64,000 nt of DNA. Origin: Plantactinospora sp040120695 (GTDB lineage: Bacteria > Actinomycetota > Actinomycetes > Mycobacteriales > Micromonosporaceae). Shown here piece by piece: positions 1 to 7,967 of this stretch; the stretch's first letter is position 1, and the number at the start of each line of letters is the position of its first letter. The position numbers and the translations under genes were made by a program. The DNA is taken from assembly GCF_040120695.1 (NCBI RefSeq), contig NZ_JBEEAC010000006.1, positions 1-64,000 on the forward strand. The letters are read 5' to 3'. Below the pieces are notes generated by a model. The model was not told the DNA's origin and searched no databases. It saw nothing but the letters and a program-made list of their open reading frames with translations.

Positions 1-15
1 CGGGGGTGGCGGGGG

Positions 16-1416
16 TCAACTCGTGCAGGCGTTGCCGTTCAGGGTGTAACCGGTCGGGGTGCCCAGGGTGCCGCTGTAGGTGCCCTGGAAACCGACGCTG
101 GTGGTGCCGCCGGTCGGCAGCGACCCGTTCCAGGCCGCGTTGCCGACGCTGATCTGGGTGCCGGACTGGCTCCAGGCGCCGTTCCAGCCGTTGCTGTACC
201 GGACGTTGGAGCCGACGGTGAAGGTCAGGGTCCAGCCGTTGATCGCCGGCCCGTTGTTGGTCACCCGGATCTCGGCGGTGAATCCGCCGGTCCAGGCGTT
301 GGCCGTCCAGGTCACCTGGCAGCTGGTACCGGCCGGCGGGGTGGTCGGGGGCGCCGTTGTCGGCGGCGCGGTCGTCGGGGGCGCGGTCGTCGGCGGCGCC
401 GTTGTCGGGGGTGCGGTCGTCGGCGGCGTGGTGGGCGGGTTGGGGGCCGCCATCGCCAGGTCGTACGCGCGCTGCGGGACGAACTGGCCGGCGGTGGCGA
501 TGCAACCGTCCGCCTCGCCCGGCAGCTTGATCCAGAGGAACGCGTCGACCGCCGAATCGCCGGTCTGGGTGGTGCTCGGGGTGCCGATCGCCCGACCCGC
601 CGGGTCGCACCACTCGCTCCGGGGATCCGGGCCGTTGCCGTTCCGGCTGGTGTCCACCACGATCTTCAGGTTCGGTGCGCCGGTCGCCGCGACCACCGCC
701 TTGGCATAGTTGACCGACTCGGCCGTGGTGCGGTAGTTGGAGACGTTGACCGAGATCCCGTGCGCGCTGTTGGCGATGTCCGCCCCGACCAGTCGGGACG
801 CCATCGCGGACGGGCTGAGCCAGGCCGAGTTCGCCGCGTCGAAGTAGACCCTTGCCTGGCTGGAGGCGGCCTTGAACGCCTTGCCGGCGTACGCCATCGA
901 CGCCTGGGTCTCGGCCTGCTGGGAGGAGTTCATGCAGTTCGACATCAGCGCGAGTACGTCGGGTTCGAGGATGATGCTGGCCGGTCGCCCGTTCAGGCCG
1001 CCGGCCACCTGGTCGATCCACTGTCGGTAGGCGGTGTGGCTGGGCAGACCCCCGCTGCTGGCGCCGCTACAGTCCCGGTTGGGGATGTTGTAGACCACCA
1101 GGATCGGGATCTTCCCGGCTGCGGCCGCGGCGCCGACGAAGGCGTCGACCTGACCGCGTACGGTTCCGGGGTTGTTCTGGGTGAACCACCGGCCCTGCGG
1201 GACGCTGGCGATCCGGTCCCGGATGACGGCGGCACGGTAGTCGTTGGGGTTGGCGGCGACCCAGCGGGCGGCACTGGTGTCCGGGTCGACATAGAAGGCC
1301 GAGTCGGCGGCCTTGGCCGGGGTAGGGTTCAACAGGCCGACACCGACCGCTGTCGTCACGGCGAGTGCCGTGACGGCGACGGCACCGACCGCGGCGAGCG
1401 CGGGTCTGAGGTGCAT
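16..1416 (-). CDS. Secreted GH6 cellulase with C-terminal CBM2
   Basis: Secreted glycoside hydrolase family 6 enzyme (endoglucanase or cellobiohydrolase) acting on cellulose outside the cell. The 466-residue product has a signal peptide ending in a TPAKA-A type site, a catalytic domain at about residues 38-328 with the family motifs LEPDVLA and DTSRNGNGP, a Pro-Thr linker of repeated APPTT units (about 330-362) and a CBM2 cellulose-binding module (about 363-466) with flanking cysteines and conserved Trp residues. The ATG at 1416 is chosen over an upstream in-frame start because an AAGGGAG ribosome site precedes it and the signal peptide starts there. A CebR-like palindrome lies 43-56 bp upstream, so cellobiose-relieved repression is likely. 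Whether it acts endo or exo cannot be told from the sequence alone. Confidence 0.93.
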   Translation of the reverse strand: MHLRPALAAVGAVAVTALAVTTAVGVGLLNPTPAKAADSAFYVDPDTSAARWVAANPNDYRAAVIRDRIASVPQGRWFTQNNPGTVRGQVDAFVGAAAAAGKIPILVVYNIPNRDCSGASSGGLPSHTAYRQWIDQVAGGLNGRPASIILEPDVLALMSNCMNSSQQAETQASMAYAGKAFKAASSQARVYFDAANSAWLSPSAMASRLVGADIANSAHGISVNVSNYRTTAESVNYAKAVVAATGAPNLKIVVDTSRNGNGPDPRSEWCDPAGRAIGTPSTTQTGDSAVDAFLWIKLPGEADGCIATAGQFVPQRAYDLAMAAPNPPTTPPTTAPPTTAPPTTAPPTTAPPTTAPPTTPPAGTSCQVTWTANAWTGGFTAEIRVTNNGPAINGWTLTFTVGSNVRYSNGWNGAWSQSGTQISVGNAAWNGSLPTGGTTSVGFQGTYSGTLGTPTGYTLNGNACTS

Positions 1417-1458
1417 GCGGTACTCCCTTCGAGGTGGTGGGAGATCGAGGGGCATCAC

Positions 1459-1472
1459 TGGAAGCGCTCCCA
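1459..1472. promoter_or_regulatory. CebR-like operator upstream of GH6 cellulase
   Basis: The 14-bp sequence TGGAAGCGCTCCCA differs at one position from the palindrome TGGGAGCGCTCCCA bound by the LacI-family cellobiose repressor CebR in Streptomyces. It lies 43-56 bp upstream of the GH6 start, where an operator would overlap the promoter. A second copy with the same core lies upstream of the GH3 beta-glucosidase at 56206-56219. Confidence 0.75.
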
Positions 1473-1726
1473 TAGACATCGACAACGGTAAGGCCATGTT
1501 GCGTCCGTGTGAAGCCCCGGTTTCCGTCGTCCGTCATCACCGCAGGTCAGCGGCTTGTGCCCGGAGTCTTCCCGGTGGCCGCATCGGCAGTCCGCGGCAC
1601 TTCGGCACGGCGCCGGCACACCCCTGCGAACCGGTCCGTTGACTCTGCGTGGCCGGAATTTGCCGGTGCCGCGTACGCTGCTGCACGGAGGTGGGTGGTG
1701 GACGTGTCGCGTACGGTCGGTGGGCG

Positions 1727-2692
1727 ATGAACTTCGAACGAGCCGCCCGGCCGGAGGCCGGCACCCTGCGGCACGACGCCCTGTTCTACCGGACCGACGA
1801 CGATTACGTCAGCGGCATCCGATCCTTCGTGGAGGCCGGGCTCGGTGCCGGGGAACCGGTGCTGGTCGCGGTGCCCGGCATCCGGCTCGACCTGCTGCGC
1901 GCCACCCTCGGCGCCGGCACCGAGCTGCGCTTCGTGGACATGGCCCGCGAGGGGCGCAACCCGGGGTGGATCATCCCCGGTGTGCTGCACGCCTTCGTCG
2001 AGGAGCACGCGCCGGCCCGGGTACGCGTCGTCGGGGAGCCGGTCTGGCCCGGCCGCTCGGCGCTGGCCTACCCCCGGTGCGTTCAGCACGAAGCCCTGAT
2101 CAACATCGCCCTCGCCGACCGGGCGGCCAGCGTGCTCTGCCCGTACGACGCGGCGCGGCTGGACGCCGACGTCATCGCCGACGCGGCGAGCACCCACCCC
2201 TTCCTGATCCGGGACGGTGACCGGCGGGCCAGCGCCGGATACGGCCGCCCGGAGGGCGTGGTCGACTCGTTGAACCTCCCCTTTCCGGCCCCGCCGTCGA
2301 CGGCTTCCACGCTGTTCTTCGAGGCCGCCGGCCTCTCCGGGATGCGGGCCATGGTCGCCGCGCTGGCCCGTGAGGCCGGGCTCGACCGGGATCAGGTCGA
2401 AGACCTGCGGTTGGCGGCGAACGAGATCGCCACCAACGCCGTGGTGCACTCCGGACGGCCGGCGGTGGTCCGGGTCTGGCCCGACGGAGACGGACTGGTC
2501 TGCGAGATCACCGGCTCCAGCGTGCTGACCGACCGGCTCGCCGGTCGCCTCCCGCCGTCGCCGGTCAGCGACACCGGGCGCGGCCTGCTGCTGGTCAACT
2601 ACCTCTGTGACCTGGTCCAGGTGCACACCGACAGCACCTCGACCACCGTCCGGCTGCACATGGACCGCCGAGCCCAGCCGCCGACCGGTTAG
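1727..2692 (+). CDS. MEDS-domain / HATPase anti-sigma-type regulator
   Basis: 321-residue cytoplasmic regulator. The N-terminal half (about 15-175) fits the MEDS (DcmR-like) sensory domain. The C-terminal part (about 195-312) is an RsbW-like HATPase_c domain with an N-box (LAANEIATNAVVHS, about residue 229) and a G-box (SDTGRGLLLV, about 281). Such proteins usually bind or phosphorylate anti-sigma-factor antagonists in stress phosphoswitches. The ATG at 1727 begins the conserved part; upstream in-frame codons look non-coding. It converges on the SpoIIE-type phosphatase gene, and the two stop codons overlap inside the sequence TTAG at 2689-2692. The sensed signal is unknown. Confidence 0.82.
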   Translation: MNFERAARPEAGTLRHDALFYRTDDDYVSGIRSFVEAGLGAGEPVLVAVPGIRLDLLRATLGAGTELRFVDMAREGRNPGWIIPGVLHAFVEEHAPARVRVVGEPVWPGRSALAYPRCVQHEALINIALADRAASVLCPYDAARLDADVIADAASTHPFLIRDGDRRASAGYGRPEGVVDSLNLPFPAPPSTASTLFFEAAGLSGMRAMVAALAREAGLDRDQVEDLRLAANEIATNAVVHSGRPAVVRVWPDGDGLVCEITGSSVLTDRLAGRLPPSPVSDTGRGLLLVNYLCDLVQVHTDSTSTTVRLHMDRRAQPPTG

Positions 2693-4827
2693 GCACCGGC
2701 CGTCGGGGGGATCATCATCTCGAACCAGACCGTCGAGCCGCGTACCGTCGGATCGGTCCCCCAGGCGTCGCTGAGCTGCTCGATCAGCCCGAGACCCCGG
2801 CCCCGGCTGCTCAGTTTCTCGGTCCGGGCCCGGGTAACCGCGCCCCGGGTGCCGCTGTCGGCGACCGAGACCAGCAACCGCTCCGGGCTGAGGTCGATCT
2901 CCACCCGGGCGGCGGTGCCGGCGTGCAGCAGCGCGTTGGTGGTCAACTCGCTGGTGCAGAGCACCGCCGCGCCGACCACCTGCTCGGGCACCCCCCACAG
3001 GTTCAGCTGGCCGGTCATCCAGTGCCGTACCCGGCCCGGCGCGGTCGGCTCCGCCGGCACCTCCATGCTCGCCGACCGGCTGGGCGTGCTCGCGTGCTCG
3101 ACGGCGAGGACCGCGACGTCGTCCTCGGTGCTGCCCGGCACCGCGCCGCTGGCCAGCGCGCAGAGCGTACGCGGGTCACCGGTCGCCGCCCCGGCCACGG
3201 TGCCGGCGAGCGCCGCGAACCCGTCGGTCAGACTCCGCTGCCGCCGCTCCACCACACCGTCGCTGAACAGCAGCAGCGTGTCGCCCGGTGGGAAGTCCAC
3301 GGTCACCGCCGTCCGGTGCCCGTGCAGTCCGAGCGGCACCCCGGGCGGCACCTCGACGTACCCGGCGGTGCCCGGCTTCCCGGGGGCGCCGCGCCGGATC
3401 AGCGGCGGCGGATGGCCGGCGCTGGCGATCGTCAGCCGCTCGGTCTCCGGCTGGATCAGACCGTAGACCACGGTGACGAAGAGCTCGTCGCTGTGCGCCT
3501 CCGCGCTCAGGCTCGCCACCAGTCGATCGAGCCCGGCGAGCACCGGAACCGGATCGGGGTCGCTCAGGGCCAGCGCCCGCAGCGCGGCGCGTACCTGCCC
3601 CATCAGCGCGGCTGCCTGCACGTCGTGCCCGGCGACGTCGCCGAGGACCACCGCCAACCGCCCGTCCGGCAGCGCGAAGGCGTCGTAGAAGTCGCCGCCG
3701 GCCGCGTTGCCGTCGACCCCGGCGTCGTACCGGGCGGCGATCCGCAGCAGCGGCAGGTCGGGCAGGTGCTCCGGCAGCATGCTGCGTTGGAGGAGTTGCG
3801 CCGTGCCGTGCTGGGTTTCGAACCGGCGGGCCCGCTCGGCGGCCTGGGCCACCAACTCCGCCGAGGCGGCCAGCAGGGCGCGCTCGGCCGGCGGCCAACG
3901 GTGCGGCCGCCGGTAGCCGACGGTCAACCCGCCGCGCAGCGCCGGCGTACGCAGCGGCAGCGCGGCCAGTGCTCTGATCTTCTCGTCGTGCCGGTCGACC
4001 GCGCTGTCCAGCAGCGGCTGGCCGTCACTGGCGAAGCTCGGCGTACCGCTGTCGGCGGTGCGCACCAGTGGGGCGCGGGAGTCGGCACCGTGCCGGCGCC
4101 ACAACGGGGGGAGCCGTTCGTCGGCCTCGTCCAGCACCTCGCCCCGGACCCGCCGGACCAACCGCCAGCCGCTGCCGTCGTCCACCCCGAACTCGACCTG
4201 GTCGGCGACGAACGCCGTGCTGGCGTTACGCAACGTGACCCGTGCGACGTCGTCGAGGGTGAGTGTCCCGGCCAGCGCCGAGGCCAGCTCGCTGAGGTTC
4301 TGCAGGCGTTGCGTGACCTGGGTTGCCTCGGTGGCCACCGTGAGCACCCCGACGATGGTGCCGGTGGAGTCCCGGACCGGCGAGTGGCCGCGAACCGGAA
4401 GGGACTGCTCCGAGATGCCGAGCTCGTCGCGGACCAGTGGTAGCGGGCTGTCCCGCTCCAGGAACGGCTCCCCGGTCCGGTAGACCCGCTCGATCACGTC
4501 GCCGACGCCCGGCACGTGCCAGACCTCGGCGAAGACCTCGGCCGCCGGCCGGCCGAACGCGTCCGGGTGCCGGGCCGAAATGAGGTCGGCGAAGCCGTCG
4601 TTGTAGACGAGCGCGAGCTGCGGACCGTACGCCAGGGCCATCGGCACCGGGGCGGAGAGCACCAGGTCGACGGCCGCCCGCAGCGCGGGATCCCAGCGGG
4701 CGGGCGGGCCCAGCGGGGTGTCCGACCAGCGGCCGTCGGCCGATGGCCCGACGGCGGGAACCGGAGTCGGCGGCGCATCGGCCACGGTGGAGGGGGGAGC
4801 GGGTACCCGCCCGACCGTGCCTGGCAT
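2689..4827 (-). CDS. PAS-GAF-SpoIIE phosphatase with HATPase domain
   Basis: 712-residue multi-domain PP2C-type serine phosphatase. Domain order is PAS-like sensor (about 45-150), GAF (about 170-325), SpoIIE/PP2C phosphatase (about 350-565, with acidic metal-site motifs such as GGDFYDAF and GDVAGHD) and an RsbW-like HATPase_c (about 590-705). In actinomycetes such proteins dephosphorylate anti-anti-sigma factors, while the kinase-like domain can act on the same or a related partner. No sigma factor or STAS protein is adjacent, so its targets lie elsewhere. There is no ribosome site; instead TAGGCT sits exactly at -12/-7 of the ATG, suggesting a leaderless transcript. It is convergent with the MEDS-HATPase gene. 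Confidence 0.88.
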   Translation of the reverse strand: MPGTVGRVPAPPSTVADAPPTPVPAVGPSADGRWSDTPLGPPARWDPALRAAVDLVLSAPVPMALAYGPQLALVYNDGFADLISARHPDAFGRPAAEVFAEVWHVPGVGDVIERVYRTGEPFLERDSPLPLVRDELGISEQSLPVRGHSPVRDSTGTIVGVLTVATEATQVTQRLQNLSELASALAGTLTLDDVARVTLRNASTAFVADQVEFGVDDGSGWRLVRRVRGEVLDEADERLPPLWRRHGADSRAPLVRTADSGTPSFASDGQPLLDSAVDRHDEKIRALAALPLRTPALRGGLTVGYRRPHRWPPAERALLAASAELVAQAAERARRFETQHGTAQLLQRSMLPEHLPDLPLLRIAARYDAGVDGNAAGGDFYDAFALPDGRLAVVLGDVAGHDVQAAALMGQVRAALRALALSDPDPVPVLAGLDRLVASLSAEAHSDELFVTVVYGLIQPETERLTIASAGHPPPLIRRGAPGKPGTAGYVEVPPGVPLGLHGHRTAVTVDFPPGDTLLLFSDGVVERRQRSLTDGFAALAGTVAGAATGDPRTLCALASGAVPGSTEDDVAVLAVEHASTPSRSASMEVPAEPTAPGRVRHWMTGQLNLWGVPEQVVGAAVLCTSELTTNALLHAGTAARVEIDLSPERLLVSVADSGTRGAVTRARTEKLSSRGRGLGLIEQLSDAWGTDPTVRGSTVWFEMMIPPTAGA

Positions 4828-4833
4828 GCCAGC

Positions 4834-4839
4834 AGCCTA
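4834..4839 (-). promoter_or_regulatory. -10 element (TAGGCT) of SpoIIE-type gene
   Basis: TAGGCT spans -12 to -7 relative to the ATG at 4827. With the usual distance from the -10 element to the transcription start, the mRNA would begin at the A of the start codon, giving a leaderless message. Confidence 0.5.
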
Positions 4840-4936
4840 ACCGGAGCCGCCGAATCCGCCCGTCGGACGCGGTCCGGGCACGGCCCGCGCGGTGATCCGC
4901 CCGGCTTGGAGCAGCCGCGGGCGGTGGTTGGTTGAC

Positions 4937-5149
4937 CTACTCGATCGAGCCGGCGTCCGCCGGCCGGCGCCGCATGGCATCGTCGGCCAGGATCACGGTG
5001 GCGACCATCAGCGAGACGCAGAGGCTGAACAACCAGGAGCCGTCGTCGACCAGGCCGGCCGAGACCGGCGCCTGCACCGCGGTGATCAGGAAGGCGAGCC
5101 ATGCGAGGCGACGCTGACGGACGGAGAGGAAACCAGGAGCCTGACGCAT
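4937..5149 (-). CDS. Small two-helix membrane protein
   Basis: 70-residue hypothetical protein with a basic N-terminus (MRQAPGFLSVRQRR), two predicted membrane segments (about 15-32 and 40-55) and a charged C-terminus. The ATG at 5149 is chosen because the longer frame upstream has no membrane-protein character and a GAGG motif lies about 13 bp before this ATG. No family is recognised. It sits between the SpoIIE gene and a divergently read MFS gene. Confidence 0.6.
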   Translation of the reverse strand: MRQAPGFLSVRQRRLAWLAFLITAVQAPVSAGLVDDGSWLFSLCVSLMVATVILADDAMRRRPADAGSIE

Positions 5150-5303
5150 CCCGAAATTCTGCCTCGCCGGATCCCGGCTGCCGGTCGTCCGTTCGGACGA
5201 ATTCAGGGCACGTGTCCCGTTGATCCGGCTCTGCGGGGCCGGTAGGCATTCCTCGCGGGTCGGGCGTTGGCCGGGGTCCGCCCGTCCGGCATGATCGGCG
5301 GAC

Positions 5304-6515
5304 GTGTCCACTCCCTCCCGTCGCAGGACGGGTCTCGCCGTACTCGTTCTGGCCTATCTGGCCTTCGTCAGCCTCGGTCTCCCGGACGGCCTGCTCGGGG
5401 TCGGCTGGCCGTCGATCACCGTCGAGCTGAGGGTGCCGACCGAGGTGGTCGGGCTGCTGCTCACCTCGGGTACGGTCGGCTACCTCGTCTCCAGTGTGGT
5501 GGCCGGGTTCAGCATCGCCCGGGTCGGTGTCGGCTGGCTGCTGGCCGGTAGCACCGCCCTGGCCAGCCTGGCGCTCGCCGGCTATGCCGCTGCGCCAGCG
5601 TTGCCGGTCATGATCGGCTGTGCGCTGCTGCTCGGCCTCGGCTCGGGCGCGATCGACGCCGGGCTGAACGCCTACGCCGCCGGTGCGTTCGGACCGCGCC
5701 AGATGAACTGGCTGCACGCCTGCTTCGGCCTCGGCGTCGCGATCGGGCCGCTGGTGATGACCACCGCGCTCGGTGTCGGGCTGGGCTGGCGCTGGGGGTA
5801 CGGCATGGTGGCCGCCGCCCAGGCCGGGCTGGCGTTGGCCTTCGTGCTGACCGTCCGGACCTGGGAGCGCCGGCGTCCCGCCGACCAGGCGATCGATGAA
5901 CCGGCGGCGCCCGCCGAGCCGGTACGCATCGGTGCCACCCTGGCCATCCCGGCCGTCTGGCTCGGCGCCCTGACCTTCGCGGTGTACGTGGCGATCGAGG
6001 TGGGTGCCGGACTCTGGGCCTTCCTGTTGCTCACCGAGGACCGTGGGGTCAGCCGAACCGTGGCCGGCCTCTGCGTCTCGCTCTACTGGGGCAGCCTCTT
6101 CGTCGGCCGGGTGGTGCAGGGGTTGATCGCCGAGCGGCTGGGCACCCGGACGGTGCTGCGCGGCAGCATGTACGCGATGGCGGCCGGCTCCGGGCTCGTC
6201 GCGATCCCCGGGCCGGGCTGGCTGGCGGTGTCCGGCCTCGCCGTCGTCGGGTTCGGCGCGGCGGCGGTCTTCCCGCTGCTCACCCTGACCACCGCCGATC
6301 GGGTGGGGCAGCAGCACGCGGATCGGACGATCGGGTTGCAGATCGGGGCCTCCGGGTTGGGCGGGGCGCTGATCCCGGGCGCACTGGGGGTGCTGATCGG
6401 GCGTACCTCGGTGGCGGTGCTCGGACCGGCGCTGGTACTGCTCTCGCTGACCATGATCGGTCTGTACTGGGCGTCCAACCGGCGGGCGGCCCGGCACCCC
6501 GTACCGGCCGGTTGA
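5304..6515 (+). CDS. MFS transporter
   Basis: 403-residue integral membrane protein of the major facilitator superfamily, with about 12 hydrophobic segments and the central basic loop expected after TM6 (RTWERRRPADQ, near residue 190). The N-terminal TM1-TM2 region carries SLGLPDGLLG, typical of fucose/sugar or FucP/BtlA-like MFS members. The substrate cannot be assigned. The start is the GTG at 5304; the divergent small membrane gene lies about 150 bp upstream. No operon partner is evident; the next gene converges. Confidence 0.85.
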   Translation: MSTPSRRRTGLAVLVLAYLAFVSLGLPDGLLGVGWPSITVELRVPTEVVGLLLTSGTVGYLVSSVVAGFSIARVGVGWLLAGSTALASLALAGYAAAPALPVMIGCALLLGLGSGAIDAGLNAYAAGAFGPRQMNWLHACFGLGVAIGPLVMTTALGVGLGWRWGYGMVAAAQAGLALAFVLTVRTWERRRPADQAIDEPAAPAEPVRIGATLAIPAVWLGALTFAVYVAIEVGAGLWAFLLLTEDRGVSRTVAGLCVSLYWGSLFVGRVVQGLIAERLGTRTVLRGSMYAMAAGSGLVAIPGPGWLAVSGLAVVGFGAAAVFPLLTLTTADRVGQQHADRTIGLQIGASGLGGALIPGALGVLIGRTSVAVLGPALVLLSLTMIGLYWASNRRAARHPVPAG

Positions 6516-6521
6516 GCCGGG

Positions 6522-6782
6522 TCAGTGCGGCCCGCTGCGCCCGGTGGTGGACGGCCGGTACCGGCGCTGGTCGTCGGTCCGCTGCGCGGCCTGCTCCTCG
6601 TCGTACGACCCGTCGGGGTCGTCCGCCTCCGCGCCGTGCCCGAACGCCGACTCGGCGCCCGCGTCGTTGCCGGTCACGTCGTCGACCTGCCCGTCGGGCG
6701 TCGACGCACCCATCGCCCCTTCCAGATCCCGTAGCGGCAACCGGTCCTCGTCGCGCCAGGCGTGCCTGTCCCTGTCGGTCAT
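6522..6782 (-). CDS. Small acidic hypothetical protein
   Basis: 86-residue, strongly charged and mostly acidic protein beginning MTDRDRHAWRDEDRLPLRD. It is probably disordered and lacks membrane segments. The ATG at 6782 is preferred to a longer reading because the upstream part crosses a 24-bp palindrome and has no conserved look. The gene is convergent with the MFS gene, with a 6-bp gap, and downstream of the SRPBCC gene on the same strand. A TAGGGC sequence at -13/-8 is a weak leaderless -10 candidate. No function is assigned. Confidence 0.55.
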   Translation of the reverse strand: MTDRDRHAWRDEDRLPLRDLEGAMGASTPDGQVDDVTGNDAGAESAFGHGAEADDPDGSYDEEQAAQRTDDQRRYRPSTTGRSGPH

Positions 6783-6898
6783 GCCTGTCGCCCTACCCGG
6801 CCCGCCCGAGGGGCAAACACCGCCGGTCGCGCCGAACCTCCGGTACCCGGACCGGGTCCACCCGGACGAAACGGCGTCCGGCCGCCCGGGCGGAACGG

Positions 6899-6922
6899 CG
6901 TCGTCCGCCCGGGCGGACGACG
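6899..6922. repeat. Perfect 24-bp palindrome
   Basis: The 12-bp arm CGTCGTCCGCCC is followed directly by its exact reverse complement, with no loop. It lies between the SRPBCC gene and the small acidic gene, both on the minus strand. With no loop and no T-tract it fits a protein-binding site or a cruciform better than a classical terminator, but an actinomycete terminator cannot be excluded. Confidence 0.6.
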
Positions 6923-6984
6923 GTGGCCGCTGGGCGGGGGCGTACCCCTTCCGGCGGCCACCGGGCGTCGTACCCGGACCGGGG

Positions 6985-7446
6985 TTACGGCTGTGGCCGG
7001 GCGACCGCGCCGCGCCAGGCACCGGTCTCGGTGCCGCGCCGCTCGATGAACTCCTTGAACCTGTTCAGGTCACCGGCGACCCGCCGGTCCACCATGCCGA
7101 GCTTGTCACCGGCCTTCTCGGTGATGCCGTGCGGTTCGAACTCCATCTGCGCGGTGACCCGGGTGTGGTTCTCGTCGAGCCGGTGGAACGTCACCACGCC
7201 GGCCTGCCGGGTCCCGTCGGTCGAGGTCCACGCCACCCGCTCGTCGGGCAGCTGCTCGGTGATCCTGGCATCGAACTCCCGGTTGACCCCACCGATCTCG
7301 ACCTTCCAGTGCGTCATCGTGTCCGAGATCTGCCGGACCTCCTCGACGCCCTCCATGAACTGCGGAAAGTCCTCGAACTGGGTCCACTGGTCGTACGCGG
7401 TCCGGATCGGCACCGCCACATCGACGGACTTGGTCACGCCACTCAT
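6985..7446 (-). CDS. SRPBCC-family (polyketide-cyclase-like) protein
   Basis: 153-residue soluble protein of the SRPBCC / START-like fold (cyclase/dehydrase type), with the characteristic pattern SVDVAVPIRTAYDQWTQFED at the N-terminus and a long C-terminal helix (DLNRFKEFIERR). These proteins bind small hydrophobic ligands; in actinomycetes stand-alone copies often sit with stress genes. The start at 7446 has a perfect AAGGAGG ribosome site 8 bp upstream, which rules out the longer frame. It lies 61 bp after the DUF2795 gene on the same strand, and BrkB precedes that, so the three may be co-transcribed. No ligand can be assigned. Confidence 0.82.
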   Translation of the reverse strand: MSGVTKSVDVAVPIRTAYDQWTQFEDFPQFMEGVEEVRQISDTMTHWKVEIGGVNREFDARITEQLPDERVAWTSTDGTRQAGVVTFHRLDENHTRVTAQMEFEPHGITEKAGDKLGMVDRRVAGDLNRFKEFIERRGTETGAWRGAVARPQP

Positions 7447-7507
7447 CTGGCATCCTCCTTGTCGGTCGGTCTGTTCCTGCGCCACCGGGCCGGTGAGCCC
7501 GGGGACG

Positions 7508-7918
7508 TCACCAGCGATGGGTCTCGTTCGCGTGTCCGAGCGCGGCCCACACCTCGGATACGGTCTGGAACTGGGTATCCGGGGGCAGTTGGTCCAACTG
7601 GGCGAGGACCTCGTCCGGCGCCTCGTTCTCCTCGGCGCTACGGCGCAGTCCCTCCCGGTCACCAGGCAGGGCGGAGAGCGGGATGAACCGGCCCAGCCGG
7701 CTCCGCTGCTCGACCTCCTCCGAGGTCATCCCCTGCGGAGCGCCGGACCTGGTGTCGTTGCTGGGCGCCCTGGTCAGACCGGGTTGGTCCTCGCCGGCCG
7801 GCTCGGGGTCGCGCCACTCCTGCGCGCGGCCGCCGACCGAGCCCTGTACGGTGCCCTGCACCTCCCGGTCCAACTGCTCGTCCAGCCGGGGGCCGTGCTT
7901 GCTGTTCCCACGTTCCAT
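7508..7918 (-). CDS. DUF2795 domain protein
   Basis: 136-residue hydrophilic protein. The N-terminus MERGNSKHGPRLDEQ and the C-terminal half (RLGRFIPLSALPGDREG through VWAALGHANE) match the DUF2795 family common in actinobacteria, whose function is unknown. ATG 7918 begins the conserved part. It lies between the SRPBCC and BrkB genes on the same strand, separated by 49 bp from BrkB. It is probably cytoplasmic and perhaps stress-related; that is inference from its neighbours only. Confidence 0.8.
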   Translation of the reverse strand: MERGNSKHGPRLDEQLDREVQGTVQGSVGGRAQEWRDPEPAGEDQPGLTRAPSNDTRSGAPQGMTSEEVEQRSRLGRFIPLSALPGDREGLRRSAEENEAPDEVLAQLDQLPPDTQFQTVSEVWAALGHANETHRW

Positions 7919-7967
7919 GTCTAATCCGCTACCCGAGGGGAATCGCGCTAAACGGAATACCGGGGCC

